Notes: generated by a model from the letters alone, not told the origin. A stretch of DNA of 64,000 nucleotides from Caulobacteraceae bacterium PMMR1 (GCA_000733915.1 JPOM01000001.1:2294001-2358000); one strand, 5' to 3'; positions 16,501-25,203 are shown, numbered from the stretch's first letter. Numbers and translations are program-made.

Positions 16501-17922
16501 ATGAGCCTGACGCTGCACGACACCCTGAGCCGCCGCAAGGTCGCCTTCACGCCCCGCCCCGACAGCAACCGCATCACGCTCTATGTCTGCGGCCCGACCG
16601 TCTACAACGACGTGCACATCGGCAACGCCCGGCCGGTGGTGGTCTTCGACGCGCTCTACCGCCTGCTGAAGGCGGTCTATCCCGACCACCAGGTCGTCTA
16701 TGCCCGCAACGTCACCGACGTGGACGACAAGATTAATGCGGCGGCCCAGGCGGAGGGCGTGCCGATCCGCGAGATCACCGAGCGCTTCGCCGAGCGCTAC
16801 CGCACCGACATGGGCCGCCTCGGCGCGCTGCCGCCGGACCTGGAGCCCCGGGCGACCGAGCATATCGCCCCCATGCGGGAGCTCATCGCCGCCCTGATCG
16901 GCAACGGCGCGGCCTATGCGGCGGAGGGGCACGTGCTCTTCGATGTCACGCGCTATGCGGCTTACGGCGCGCTGTCGGGGCGGAGCCTGGGCGACATGAT
17001 CGCCGGCGCCCGGGTCGAGGTCGCGCCTTACAAGAAGAACCCCCAGGACTTCGTGCTCTGGAAGCCGTCCAAGCCCGGGGAGCCGGAATGGCCCTCGCCG
17101 TGGGGACCGGGGCGGCCCGGCTGGCACATCGAGTGCTCGGCCATGACCGAGGCGACCCTCGGCCTGCCTGTCGACATCCACGGCGGCGGTCATGACCTGA
17201 TCTTCCCGCACCACGAGAACGAGATCGCCCAGGCCTGCGCCGCCCACGGCGCCGAGCAGCCGCGCGCCTACGCCCGCTACTGGATGCACAACGGCTTCCT
17301 GACCATGGACGCCGAGAAGATGTCCAAGAGCCTGGGCAATGTGGTGCGGGTCCGCGAGCTGCTGGAGCGCTGGCCCGGCGAGGTGCTGCGCTTCGCCTTG
17401 CTCTCCGCCCACTACCGGGCGCCGCTGGATTGGACCGACGCCCTGCTGGAGCAGGCCAAGAAGAGCCTCGACCGGCTCTACGGCGCGCTCGACGACGCGC
17501 GGCGGCTGACGGGCGAGATCGGCCGCGGGCGGATCGGGACCGAGGCCGACCGGGCCGTGCGCGAGCTGCTGTGCGACGACCTGAACACGCCGGGCGCGCT
17601 GTCGGCGCTGTTCGCGACGTCGGACCGACTGCGCGCGGAGCTGCGGGCCGGACAGGCGTCGGCCGCGGCCGAGACGGCGGAGGTTCTGGTCGCGGAGGCC
17701 AGCCTGCTGGGCCTGCTGCAGGACGACCCGCACGCCTGGTTCACCCGGGGGGCGGACGCGGGCCTGTCGGCGCGGATCGAGGCTCTCGTGGCCGAGCGGG
17801 TGCAGGTGCGGGCGGCCAAGAACTGGGCCCGCGCGGACGAGATCCGCGCTGAGCTGACCGCCCTGAACGTGGAGGTGCTGGACGGCCCCGGCGGGACGGC
17901 GACCTGGCGGCTGAAGGCCTGA
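16501..17922 (+). CDS. cysS: Cysteinyl-tRNA synthetase
   Basis: CysS (473 aa) charges tRNA-Cys. It is a class I synthetase: the HIGH motif appears as HIGNARPVVVFD near residue 40, preceded by the zinc/cysteine-binding Cys in YVCGPTVYN. Other Zn ligands are in GWHIECSAM and HHENEIAQ. The KMSKS loop is EKMSKSLGNVV near residue 271. The length is normal. The ATG at 16501 lies 82 bases from the divergent S9 peptidase start, and this gap must hold both promoters. It is a single gene, convergent with aroA. Confidence 0.98.
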   Translation: MSLTLHDTLSRRKVAFTPRPDSNRITLYVCGPTVYNDVHIGNARPVVVFDALYRLLKAVYPDHQVVYARNVTDVDDKINAAAQAEGVPIREITERFAERYRTDMGRLGALPPDLEPRATEHIAPMRELIAALIGNGAAYAAEGHVLFDVTRYAAYGALSGRSLGDMIAGARVEVAPYKKNPQDFVLWKPSKPGEPEWPSPWGPGRPGWHIECSAMTEATLGLPVDIHGGGHDLIFPHHENEIAQACAAHGAEQPRAYARYWMHNGFLTMDAEKMSKSLGNVVRVRELLERWPGEVLRFALLSAHYRAPLDWTDALLEQAKKSLDRLYGALDDARRLTGEIGRGRIGTEADRAVRELLCDDLNTPGALSALFATSDRLRAELRAGQASAAAETAEVLVAEASLLGLLQDDPHAWFTRGADAGLSARIEALVAERVQVRAAKNWARADEIRAELTALNVEVLDGPGGTATWRLKA

Positions 17923-17969
17923 GCCGCGGCTCTAGCGGACGGGGTCCAAGTCGGGTTCAAGTCGGGGGC

Positions 17970-19313
17970 TCAGTCGGGGCCGAGGTCGGCGCCCAGGCCG
18001 CGCATCAGCGCGACGAAGCCCGGGAAGCTGGTCGCGATCATGCCGGGCTGGTCCACCCTGACCGCCGCCTCCGCCGCAAGCCCCAGCACCAGGTGCGCCA
18101 TGGCGATGCGGTGGTCGCCCGCGGTCCGCACCGAAGCGCCGCCCCGGGGCGGTCGGCCCCGGCCCTGAACGATCAGCCCGTCCGGCGCCTCCTCGACCTC
18201 GACGCCGCAGGCCCGCAGGCCCTCGGCCATCAGGGCGATGCGGTCGCTCTCCTTCACGCGCAGCTCGCCGATGCCGCGCATGGTCGTCGGCCCTTCGGCG
18301 AAGGCGGCGACGACGGCCAGGATCGGATATTCGTCGATCATCGAGGGGGCGCGCTCGGGCGGGACCACGACGCCCTTCAGCCGCGAGGCCCGGGCGGTCA
18401 GGTCGGCGACGGGCTCGCCGCCGCCGTCGCGCAGGTTGGAGATGTCGAGCTCCGCCCCCATCTCGCGCAGGGTGTCGAACAGCCCCCGGCGCAGCGGGTT
18501 CAGCAGCACGCCCTCCACCCGCACCTCCGACCCCGGAACGATCAGGCCGGCCACGAGCGGGAACGCCGCCGAGGAGGGATCCCCCGGCACGGCGATGTGC
18601 GCGCCCCGCAGACCTTGCCCGCCCCTGAGCCTGAGCCGCCGGGCGCCCGCCGCGTCGGTGTCGCTCCTGAGCCGCACCCCGAAGGCGCCCAGCATGCGCT
18701 CGGTGTGGTCCCGCGTGGCCTCGGGCTCGATCACCGTCGTCTCCCCCGCCGCGCCCAGCCCGGCCAGCAGCACCGCCGACTTCACCTGGGCGGAGGCCAC
18801 CGGCAGCCGGTAGGCGATCCCCGTCAGCCGCCCGCCCTTGAGGCTGAGCGGCAGCCGCCCGCCCTCGCTCGCGCGCACGACCGCGCCCATCTGCGTCAGG
18901 GGCGCGATCACCCGCGCCATCGGGCGCGTCCTGAGCGACGCATCGCCGTCGAAGCGCGCCTCCACGTCCTGGCCGGCCGCCGCCCCCATGAGAAGGCGCA
19001 CCCCCGTGCCCGCGTTGCCGCAGTCGACCGGAGCGGCGGGGCTCTCCAGCCGGCCGGAGCCCAGCACGCGCCAGCCGCCGTCCTCGAGCCTGCGCACCTC
19101 CGCCCCGAAGGCGCGCATGGCCTCCGCCGTGTGCAGGACGTCCTGTCCCTCGAGCAGTCCCTCGATGCGGGTCTCGCCCTGGGCCAGGCCGCCCAGGATC
19201 AGGGCGCGGTGCGAGATCGACTTGTCGCCGGGCGCGCGGACGGCCCCCCTGAGCGGCCCCGACGCCCGTGCGATCAGGCGTTCGATCCCTTGCCTCGCGG
19301 CCGCTTCGACCAT
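17970..19313 (-). CDS. aroA: 3-Phosphoshikimate 1-carboxyvinyltransferase (EPSP synthase)
   Basis: AroA (447 aa from ATG 19313) transfers enolpyruvyl from PEP to shikimate-3-phosphate in aromatic amino acid synthesis. Substrate-binding motifs are [18 protein letters not shown], the PEP loop [23 protein letters not shown], and the C-terminal RVKESDRI and GDHRIAMAH. In the PEP loop the GNAGT form is glyphosate-sensitive class I in E. coli; alphaproteobacteria often carry class II variants, so sensitivity is not inferred. An upstream TTG at 19385 would add 24 basic residues without homology, so I prefer 19313. It is divergent from the FYDLN-acid gene. Confidence 0.96.
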   Translation of the reverse strand: MVEAAARQGIERLIARASGPLRGAVRAPGDKSISHRALILGGLAQGETRIEGLLEGQDVLHTAEAMRAFGAEVRRLEDGGWRVLGSGRLESPAAPVDCGNAGTGVRLLMGAAAGQDVEARFDGDASLRTRPMARVIAPLTQMGAVVRASEGGRLPLSLKGGRLTGIAYRLPVASAQVKSAVLLAGLGAAGETTVIEPEATRDHTERMLGAFGVRLRSDTDAAGARRLRLRGGQGLRGAHIAVPGDPSSAAFPLVAGLIVPGSEVRVEGVLLNPLRRGLFDTLREMGAELDISNLRDGGGEPVADLTARASRLKGVVVPPERAPSMIDEYPILAVVAAFAEGPTTMRGIGELRVKESDRIALMAEGLRACGVEVEEAPDGLIVQGRGRPPRGGASVRTAGDHRIAMAHLVLGLAAEAAVRVDQPGMIATSFPGFVALMRGLGADLGPD

Positions 19314-19403
19314 AGCTGACGCCGTCCTTCGCGCCCGCCGGACCGGCGCGGCGCGGCTTTTGACAGGGCGCCTCTTGCGTGGCAAGGGACGCCCCTTCCG
19401 AAC

Positions 19404-19901
19404 ATGGTGAGGCGGGCCTTGGCCAATCCCGAACTGGGCGCAAAACAGGTTTGCCCCAACTGCCAGAGCAAGTTCTACGACCTGCAGCGCCGCCCCGCGG
19501 TCTGCCCGAAGTGCGGCTTCAGCTTCGACCCGGAGGAGGCGCTGCGCAGCCGCAAGATCGTGCGCGGGCGCGCCGGCGCGCCTGAATACGAGGCCGAGGA
19601 AGACGCTGAGGAGAAGCCCGCGGCCGCCGCGCCGGACGAGGAGGGCTTCGAGGACGAGGCGGACGACACGCCTGAGATCGACGCCGCCGCCGACGCCGAG
19701 CCGCTGGAGACCGAAGAGGGCGACGACGTCGCCCCGGCGCCGGAGCCTGAGCCCGATCTCGGCGTCGACTTCGAGGAGGACGCCGACCTGGCCGAGGAGG
19801 GCGAGGACGTGCCGTTCCTGGAGGACGAGGACGAGGACTTTCCCGACGACGATCTCGCCGACATCCCGGCCGACGACGACACGCCGGACGGGGGGCGCTG
19901 A
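19404..19901 (+). CDS. FYDLN-acid family protein (TIGR02300)
   Basis: A 165-aa two-part protein. The N-terminal 50 residues hold a zinc-ribbon with [22 protein letters not shown] (two CxxC pairs), the signature that names this alphaproteobacterial family. The rest, from about residue 60 to the end, is an extremely acidic, low-complexity tail of Asp, Glu, Ala and Pro that is almost certainly disordered. The function is unknown; the composition suggests binding to a basic partner such as a nucleic-acid-binding protein. It starts 90 bases from the divergent aroA ATG and is followed by the tRNA-Ala gene after 170 bases. Confidence 0.9.
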   Translation: MVRRALANPELGAKQVCPNCQSKFYDLQRRPAVCPKCGFSFDPEEALRSRKIVRGRAGAPEYEAEEDAEEKPAAAAPDEEGFEDEADDTPEIDAAADAEPLETEEGDDVAPAPEPEPDLGVDFEEDADLAEEGEDVPFLEDEDEDFPDDDLADIPADDDTPDGGR

Positions 19902-20071
19902 GCGGGGCGAACGAGGGGCGGCGTCCCGGCTCGGGAGGCCGCGTCCGGCGTCGCGAAATCGGCGCTTGATCGGCGCGGGGCCCTGACATAGGTTCCGCGC
20001 CTCTCGCGGCCGGGGCGTCCCGCACGCCCCGTCGCGACCGGGACTTCGGGGCCGTAAGGCCTGGATTTCTT

Positions 20072-20147
20072 GGGGCTATAGCTCAGCTGGTAGAGCGCTT
20101 GAATGGCATTCAAGAGGTCAGCGGTTCGACTCCGCTTAGCTCCACCA
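20072..20147 (+). tRNA. tRNA-Ala(GGC)
   Basis: A complete 76-nt cloverleaf including an encoded CCA end. The acceptor stem is GGGGCTA with TAGCTCC (one G-T pair). The D-arm is GCTCAGCTGGTAGAGC. The anticodon stem CTTGA/TCAAG encloses loop ATGGCAT with anticodon GGC. The T-arm is AGCGG-TTCGACT-CCGCT. It is followed directly by a terminator. I found no second copy of its 3' end nearby, so there is no direct sign of integration at this tRNA. Confidence 0.97.
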
Positions 20148-20149
20148 TG

Positions 20150-20187
20150 AACCCTGCCAGCGAACCGCTGGCGGGGTTCGCTTTTTT
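20150..20187 (+). terminator. Rho-independent terminator after tRNA-Ala
   Basis: The 12-base arm 20150-20161 (AACCCTGCCAGC) pairs with 20167-20178 (GCTGGCGGGGTT) with a single T-G pair, around a 5-base loop. CGC and then six T residues (20182-20187) follow. This is a strong intrinsic terminator three bases after the tRNA CCA end. Confidence 0.93.
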
Positions 20188-20359
20188 CGGGGGAAGCGCG
20201 CGCTCCCCATCCAGCGCTTCGGTCGCCATCTGAGCTTCAGGCGATATTCCAGGTAACAGGATTTTGGGCGGCGCGTCCGAGCGCTCGCCCCGCCCTAGAA
20301 ACCCCGGGTCTACAAACTCGCCTGGTTCACAGCGTTGCAGAAGCTTGCCGGACAGTCGC

Positions 20360-20656
20360 TCAGCCGGCGAGGGCTTGCTCCACCGCTTTCGGGTTCGCGG
20401 CGATGACGGTCAGGAGCACGCGGGCGATGGGCTCCGGCGTGGTGCGCCCTTGCTCCCAGTCCCGGACGGTCCCGACGCTCAGCCCGAACCGCGCGGCGAA
20501 GGCGGCCTGTGACAGCCCCAGGCGCTTGCGGATGCCGGCCACGTCCACGCTTGCCGGGACGTGCACGCGGTAGGTGGTCGGGTCGGCCCGCCCCTCGGCG
20601 AGGGCGATGGCGTCGGTCAGCCCCGCCGCGATCTTGTCGAAGGCCCGCTTGGTCAT
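20360..20656 (-). CDS. NadS-type XRE-family regulator / HigA-like antitoxin, orphan
   Basis: A 98-aa protein that starts MTKRAFDKIAAGLTDAIALA and ends with a helix-turn-helix: IRKRLGLSQAAFAARFGLSV then VRDWEQGRTTPEP and ARVLLTVIAANPKAVEQAL. This is the layout of NadS/HigA-type antitoxins, which normally follow a RelE/HigB-like toxin gene and repress their own operon. No toxin ORF exists in the 203 bases upstream (20657-20859), so the partner is missing or elsewhere. The ATG at 20656 has GGAGAG seven bases upstream; the frame is open further to 20767 without homology. It is divergent from the TonB receptor gene, which it could regulate. Confidence 0.85.
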   Translation of the reverse strand: MTKRAFDKIAAGLTDAIALAEGRADPTTYRVHVPASVDVAGIRKRLGLSQAAFAARFGLSVGTVRDWEQGRTTPEPIARVLLTVIAANPKAVEQALAG

Positions 20657-20793
20657 GGCTCTCTCCTCAGCGGCTTTGCCGGCGGGCTCAGGCGGCGCGG
20701 CCCCGACGCGTCTGTCGCGCCCGCAGCTCCGGATCAAAACGCCGCAGGCCAGTCGTCGAACCGTCACGGCCTTGTTGCTGGATTGTTTCCGCT

Positions 20794-20836
20794 CTGGCTT
20801 AGCCAGCGCGGAGGGGCTGTCCTGTAAGCGACAGCC
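20794..20836. promoter_or_regulatory. Two inverted repeats upstream of the TonB receptor
   Basis: The 203-base gap between the NadS-type gene and the TonB receptor holds CTGGC-TTA-GCCAG (20794-20806). It also holds a perfect 7-bp repeat GGCTGTC/GACAGCC (20815-20821 and 20830-20836) with an 8-base loop. They end 23 bases before the receptor ATG. They could be an operator for the adjacent HTH protein or an mRNA hairpin near the receptor's Shine-Dalgarno (AGGGGAT). The function is not known. Confidence 0.35.
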
Positions 20837-20859
20837 AGGGCTTTAGGGGATCAAGCCAC

Positions 20860-23800
20860 ATGCTGTCGAACCGCCTTCTCGGCGGGGTCGCCTTTGCGAC
20901 CCTGCTCGCCGCCGCACCTGCGGCTTACGCCCAGCAGACGACCGCGGCGGTGCGAGGCGTCGCCCAGAGCGAGTCGGGCGCCCCGATCGGCGGCGCGACG
21001 ATTACGGTCCTGCATGTGCCGACGGGTACGCGGACGACGGTCAAAACCGACGCCAAGGGCGTCTTCGACGTGCGCGGACTGCAGGTTGGCGGCCCCTACG
21101 ACGTGACCGCGGCGGCGCCGGGCATGACCACCGAGGAGGTCACGGGCATCTATCTCGCCGTCGGCGACGCGGACCGCCTGACCCTGGTGCTGAAGAAAGC
21201 CAACCAGGTCGCGGAGGTTGTCGTCACCGCGACCCGCGCGGGGGCGACCAGCCAGCTCGCCAACGTCGGCTCGCGCACCACCCTGAAGCGCGCCGAGATC
21301 GAGACGGTGGTCTCGCCCAAGCGCGACATCCGCGACGTCGCCCGACGCGACCCTTTAGCCTCGCTGGACTTGGTGAACCGGTCGACCGGTCCCTCGGGCG
21401 GCCTTTACATTGCGGGCTCGTCGCCTCGGCGCAACCGCATCACCATCGACGGCGTCCGCTCCCAAGACGACTACGGCCTGAACACCGGCGGCCTGTCGAC
21501 CAACCGCGGCCCGGTCTCGCTGGAGGCGCTCGAGCAAGTCACCATCCAGGCTGTGCCCTTCGATGTGGAGGACGGCGACTTCACCGGCGGCGCGCTGAAC
21601 CTGGTGCTGCGCTCGGGGACGAACAATTTCCACGGGACGCTGTTCGACTTCGTGCGCAATCGCCGCTGGATCGGCAAGGAGGTCCCGAAAACGGGCTTCG
21701 TCGGCAACGACGTCACCGCCGCGCCGCTGACGGGCTACAAGACGATTCGCAACTATGTCCACGAGGACAATTACGGCTTTTTCCTAGGCGGCCCGATCCT
21801 GAAGGACAGGCTGTTCTTCGCCGTCAGCTACGAACGTTTCGACAGCAACGACCTGACCGGCTTTGGCCCGGCGGGCCTAGGTTTCGCCAACAGCTTTGCG
21901 CCCATTCCAGGCGTGTCCACGGGGCCGAGCGCGACCGCCGGCGACATTGCGACGGTCCTGAGCAACTTCAACAGCTACGCCGCCAGCAAGGCGCTCTCTC
22001 CCGGCCAGGTCGATCTCGTGCAGCCGATCAAGGATGAGAAGTCGTCCATAAAGCTCGATTATTACATTACCGACGGCCAGCACCTGACGGCCACTTACCG
22101 TCACGCTTTCAGCTCGGTGACCAAGCGCAGCCCAAACCTGACCAGCATCAGCTTGGACACCAACTGGTATTCTCAGCCCGAGAACGAAGACAACTACGCC
22201 CTGCAGCTAAACAGCCGCTGGACGCCTCAGCTATCGACCGAGGCCCGCATCTCCTATCGGGCCTACCAGCGCGGCCAGCAGCCGCCGGAGGGGCAGGGCT
22301 TCGCCCAGATCTCCGTGTGCACCGATCCCAACTCGGTAGGCAGCCTCACGTCCTGCTCCAGCGGCGTGCCGACCATCAACTTCGGTCCTGATCAGTTCCG
22401 CCAAGCCAATGTGCTGAAGACGACGGACTGGGCGGGTCAGGCTGTGGCGAACTATCGCTTTGGCGGTCACCTGATCAAGGGCGGCTACCAGTTCAAGGGC
22501 ATCCACGTCTACAACCTATTTCTTCAGGCCGCGAAGGGTGTCTACTATTTCGACTCGGTCAGTGACTTTGCAAACGGCAAGGCCAACTCGCTCGCCTATG
22601 GCGACTCCTTGGACGGCGTGACGACCGACGCCGCGGCGCGCTTCTCCTACAATGTCCACACGTTCTTCCTGCAGGACACCTGGGACATCACGCCCGCGCT
22701 GACCCTGAACGTGGGCCTGCGCGACGATGCCTACGCCAGCGACTCCAAGCCGACGCTGAACACCAATTTCGTGGGTCGTTACGGATACTCCAACCAGACC
22801 ACCTACGACGGCATCAACGTCCTGATGCCGCGAGCGTCGTTCAAGTGGCGCCAGCGCAGCTTCGTCTTGAGCGGGGGTATTGGCCTAGTGTCCGGCGGCA
22901 TCCCCGACGTGTTCCTGGGCAACAGCTTCGGCGGCACAACGGGCGCCCTGACCAACAGCTTCGCCATTGTCCGCAGGGCCGATGGCAGCTTCTTCGACAA
23001 CGCCTCCAACACGGTCATCGACCCGGCGACCGGTTCGGCCCTGCTCAATATCAACAAGGCTGACCCGAGTTTCGCCCAGCAACAGAGCGCCACCGCCAAG
23101 GCGCTGCTGACCAATCCCAGCGCCTCGCGCCGGCTGGCCTACACCAACTCCATCGCGCCCGGCTTCGACATGCCCTCGGACTGGAAGGCGAACCTTTCCC
23201 TCCGCACCACCCAGTTCGGCGTGGATTTCGGGATTGACGCGGTCGCCAGCTGGTCTGAGACCAACATCGCCTTTCGCGACATCCGCTCGCGCCGGCTGAC
23301 CATAAACGGCGTCCAGCAGTACACGCCCGACGGCCGCATCCGCTATGACGGCCTGAACGTGGACGCAGCCACGCGGACGGCCCTCGGTCTGCCCGTCGCA
23401 ACCAACCCCGACCTGACCAATATCGGCAGCTTCGGCGATATCCAGGCCTACAACCCGTCCAAGGGGAACTGGGCCGAGACGGTGGCCTTCAGCGTTGGCA
23501 AGGCTTGGCGGGGGCTGCGCGCGGACGTGAGCTATACGCTGCAGAACGCGTCGGCCTATGGCGGCTTCTCGGAGTTCGGTACGACTGAGGGCGGCAACGC
23601 CTCCAACGGCAATCTCTACGCCGATCAGACCTTCTCGAAGGACCCAAACGGCGCCGCCAAGGGCAAGTCGCCCAACCTGATCAAGGAGGCGCTGAAGTTT
23701 GAGCTCTCCTATAAGATGGAGCTAAAGCCGGGCTGGCAATCGCGCTTCACCCTCTTCGGGGAAGACCATTCGGGCCGGCCGTTCAGCTTCCTGATGACCG

Positions 23801-24372
23801 ACCCCGCCACCGGCTCCGGCGCACGCAGCCCCGTCTTTGGCGTCTTCCGCGACGACGCCCTGGCCTATGCGCCGAACCTGGCCAATCCGGACCCGGCCAA
23901 CCCGCTGAAATTTACCACCGGCACGACCACGGTGTTCTTCGATAGCCCCGCATCCCTGGCCAAGTTCAAAGCTTTGGCCGGAATCTTCCACCTGCCGAGC
24001 GGGGCCATAGTGCCCCGAGGCTTTGGCGAAAACCCGCGCGTGACCCGACTGGACTTCCAGTACGCTCAGGACCTCCCCTCGCCGGTCCCCGGCCACAAGA
24101 TCGTCTTCACCGCCGATTTCTCGAACATCGGCAACATGCTGAACAAGCACTGGGGGCAGGTGAAGGAGTATACCGGAGCCCGCAACGGCGGAGCCCTGGT
24201 CAATGTGCAGTGCGCAGACGCGGCCGGCGTGGCCCAGACCTCGGCCAGCGCGGTCTGCACCACCTATCGCTACAGCTACACCAACGTGAACCCGCTCTCG
24301 CTGGCGACGCCGACGGTGGATCAGCTGGCGTCGGTCTGGTCGGTGCAGCTCGGACTGAAATACAAGTTCTAA
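20860..24372 (+). CDS. TonB-dependent receptor, Oar-like, with N-terminal carboxypeptidase-regulatory domain
   Basis: A 1170-aa outer-membrane receptor. It has a signal peptide (about 1-24, ending AYA) and a carboxypeptidase regulatory-like domain at about 28-112 (TTAAVRGVAQSESGAPIGGA). A TonB-box/linker and plug domain at about 118-240 includes IDGVRSQDDYG and the GGALNLVLRSGTNNFHG motif of Oar-like proteins. A large beta-barrel follows, ending in the outer-membrane signal LGLKYKF with terminal Phe. Such receptors import large nutrients such as peptides or oligosaccharides, or are involved in adhesion. Codon use is clearly less GC-rich than in neighbouring genes (more TAT, ATT, CTA, AAT). 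No substrate enzymes are adjacent, so the ligand is unknown. Confidence 0.93.
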   Translation: MLSNRLLGGVAFATLLAAAPAAYAQQTTAAVRGVAQSESGAPIGGATITVLHVPTGTRTTVKTDAKGVFDVRGLQVGGPYDVTAAAPGMTTEEVTGIYLAVGDADRLTLVLKKANQVAEVVVTATRAGATSQLANVGSRTTLKRAEIETVVSPKRDIRDVARRDPLASLDLVNRSTGPSGGLYIAGSSPRRNRITIDGVRSQDDYGLNTGGLSTNRGPVSLEALEQVTIQAVPFDVEDGDFTGGALNLVLRSGTNNFHGTLFDFVRNRRWIGKEVPKTGFVGNDVTAAPLTGYKTIRNYVHEDNYGFFLGGPILKDRLFFAVSYERFDSNDLTGFGPAGLGFANSFAPIPGVSTGPSATAGDIATVLSNFNSYAASKALSPGQVDLVQPIKDEKSSIKLDYYITDGQHLTATYRHAFSSVTKRSPNLTSISLDTNWYSQPENEDNYALQLNSRWTPQLSTEARISYRAYQRGQQPPEGQGFAQISVCTDPNSVGSLTSCSSGVPTINFGPDQFRQANVLKTTDWAGQAVANYRFGGHLIKGGYQFKGIHVYNLFLQAAKGVYYFDSVSDFANGKANSLAYGDSLDGVTTDAAARFSYNVHTFFLQDTWDITPALTLNVGLRDDAYASDSKPTLNTNFVGRYGYSNQTTYDGINVLMPRASFKWRQRSFVLSGGIGLVSGGIPDVFLGNSFGGTTGALTNSFAIVRRADGSFFDNASNTVIDPATGSALLNINKADPSFAQQQSATAKALLTNPSASRRLAYTNSIAPGFDMPSDWKANLSLRTTQFGVDFGIDAVASWSETNIAFRDIRSRRLTINGVQQYTPDGRIRYDGLNVDAATRTALGLPVATNPDLTNIGSFGDIQAYNPSKGNWAETVAFSVGKAWRGLRADVSYTLQNASAYGGFSEFGTTEGGNASNGNLYADQTFSKDPNGAAKGKSPNLIKEALKFELSYKMELKPGWQSRFTLFGEDHSGRPFSFLMTDPATGSGARSPVFGVFRDDALAYAPNLANPDPANPLKFTTGTTTVFFDSPASLAKFKALAGIFHLPSGAIVPRGFGENPRVTRLDFQYAQDLPSPVPGHKIVFTADFSNIGNMLNKHWGQVKEYTGARNGGALVNVQCADAAGVAQTSASAVCTTYRYSYTNVNPLSLATPTVDQLASVWSVQLGLKYKF

Positions 24373-24376
24373 GGTC

Positions 24377-24403
24377 GGGCCCGCGGCCTCCGCGGCCGGG
24401 CCC
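24377..24403 (+). terminator. GC-rich hairpin after the TonB receptor
   Basis: GGGCCC at 24377-24382 pairs with GGGCCC at 24398-24403, with an inner GCGG/CCGC stem around a CCT loop. It starts five bases after the receptor stop. There is no T-run after it, so it may act as a Rho-assisted terminator or a 3' stabilising hairpin. Confidence 0.45.
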
Positions 24404-24405
24404 GC

Positions 24406-24437
24406 AAACGGCTGCGGCCTCAAACGGCTGCGGCCTC
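24406..24437 (+). repeat. Tandem duplication, 2 x 16 bp
   Basis: The 16-base unit AAACGGCTGCGGCCTC occurs at 24406-24421 and again, identically and without a spacer, at 24422-24437. It lies between the receptor's terminal hairpin and a stretch of gene remnants. It is probably a slippage or recombination scar. Confidence 0.9.
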
Positions 24438-24708
24438 AGGCGGCCCGGCGCTCGTGCACGGTCAGGGCGGGGCGGGGCCGGGCGAGGGCGAGGAGGTGCA
24501 TGGGAAAGCGCCCCTTCACGTGGTCGGCGAAGAAGAGCGCGCGGGAGGGCGCCTCCAGGAACCGCTCGTAGAGCGCGGTCGGCACGCCGGCCTGTTCGGC
24601 GCCGCCCTGTCCCACTGCATGGCCGACCCGGCCTTCCGGCGCAGGTTCATGCTCATCCAGGGCGTGCTGCTCATCCTCGCGGCAGGGCTGATCGCGACGC
24701 GGGCATAG
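24436..24708. other. Degraded region with two head-to-head coding remnants
   Basis: The 446-base gap between the TonB receptor and usg has no full gene but two stretches with coding-like composition. On the minus strand, 24585-24436 reads VPTALYERFLEAP, ALFFADHVKGRFPM and ends ALTVHERRAA. On the plus strand, about 24588-24708 reads LFGAALSHCMADPAF, then a hydrophobic helix MLIQGVLLILAAGLIATRA and stops. Each lacks a convincing N-terminus at their junction near 24586, as if two divergent genes had lost their 5' ends. Either could instead be a tiny intact gene (49 aa from GTG 24585; 29 aa from ATG 24619). I do not recognise a family for either. Confidence 0.35.
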
Positions 24709-24818
24709 GGGGCCGCGCAAGTCCCTGTGACGTTTTGTTGAAACCTTGGGCGCAGAGTCGGGCTTATCCTGTCCTCAGGCCTTCGATGCGAGGCCCACGA
24801 CACTCAGGGGAGTTCGAC

Positions 24819-25088
24819 ATGGTCGACCAGGACTTCGAAGCCCGTCTCGCCGGCAAGCGCCTGACCACGACAGAGGTGCTCTACTACATGCCGGCGCACC
24901 CCAAGCTGCTCCAGAGCTTCCTTTGGCAGACGCTCGACGTCGCCCCCGAGTTTCCCCGGGTCCACCAGTTCCTGCAGTTCTGGCGCCGCGAGATCGACGC
25001 GGTGATCCACTCCGTGATGGTCAGCGCCGCGGGTCTCGTCACGCCGGCCCGCATCGAGCTCGCCGACTTCGAGGGCCGGCTGCAGTAA
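24819..25088 (+). CDS. usg: Usg family protein
   Basis: An 89-aa soluble protein matching the alphaproteobacterial Usg family, named from the Caulobacter trp locus where it lies upstream of trpFBA. Recognisable features are LTTTEVLYYMPAHPKLLQSF, LWQTLDVAPEFPRVHQFLQF, and WRREIDAVIHSVMV followed by LVTPARIELADFEGRL. The biochemical function is unknown. The ATG at 24819 is preceded by AGGGGAG about eight bases upstream; the open frame upstream of it lies inside the TonB receptor and is not part of this gene. No trp gene is near it in this window. Confidence 0.88.
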   Translation: MVDQDFEARLAGKRLTTTEVLYYMPAHPKLLQSFLWQTLDVAPEFPRVHQFLQFWRREIDAVIHSVMVSAAGLVTPARIELADFEGRLQ

Positions 25089-25203
25089 GCCTGACGAGGC
25101 TGATCCCGTCGGCCCTGTCGAATCACGGTTGACGGAACCTGCGACGGATGGGCGACATTCCGGCGTTGACGCTCGCACGAGCTCTCCTATCGAGGAACGA
25201 CGC

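Noticed and set aside
14238..16736. A long plus-strand open frame (832 codons) opposite the S9 peptidase
   Set aside because: It is antisense to a peptidase with signal peptide and full catalytic triad; its translation has no recognisable domains and is a product of high GC3.
19360..19388. TTGACA at 19360-19365 as a promoter for the FYDLN-acid gene
   Set aside because: The hexamer at the correct 17-base spacing is CAAGGG, a poor -10, so I do not call it a promoter.
20072..20187. tRNA-Ala as an integration site (attL/attR)
   Set aside because: I found no second copy of the tRNA 3' end near 24700 or elsewhere by eye, and no integrase gene in the window.
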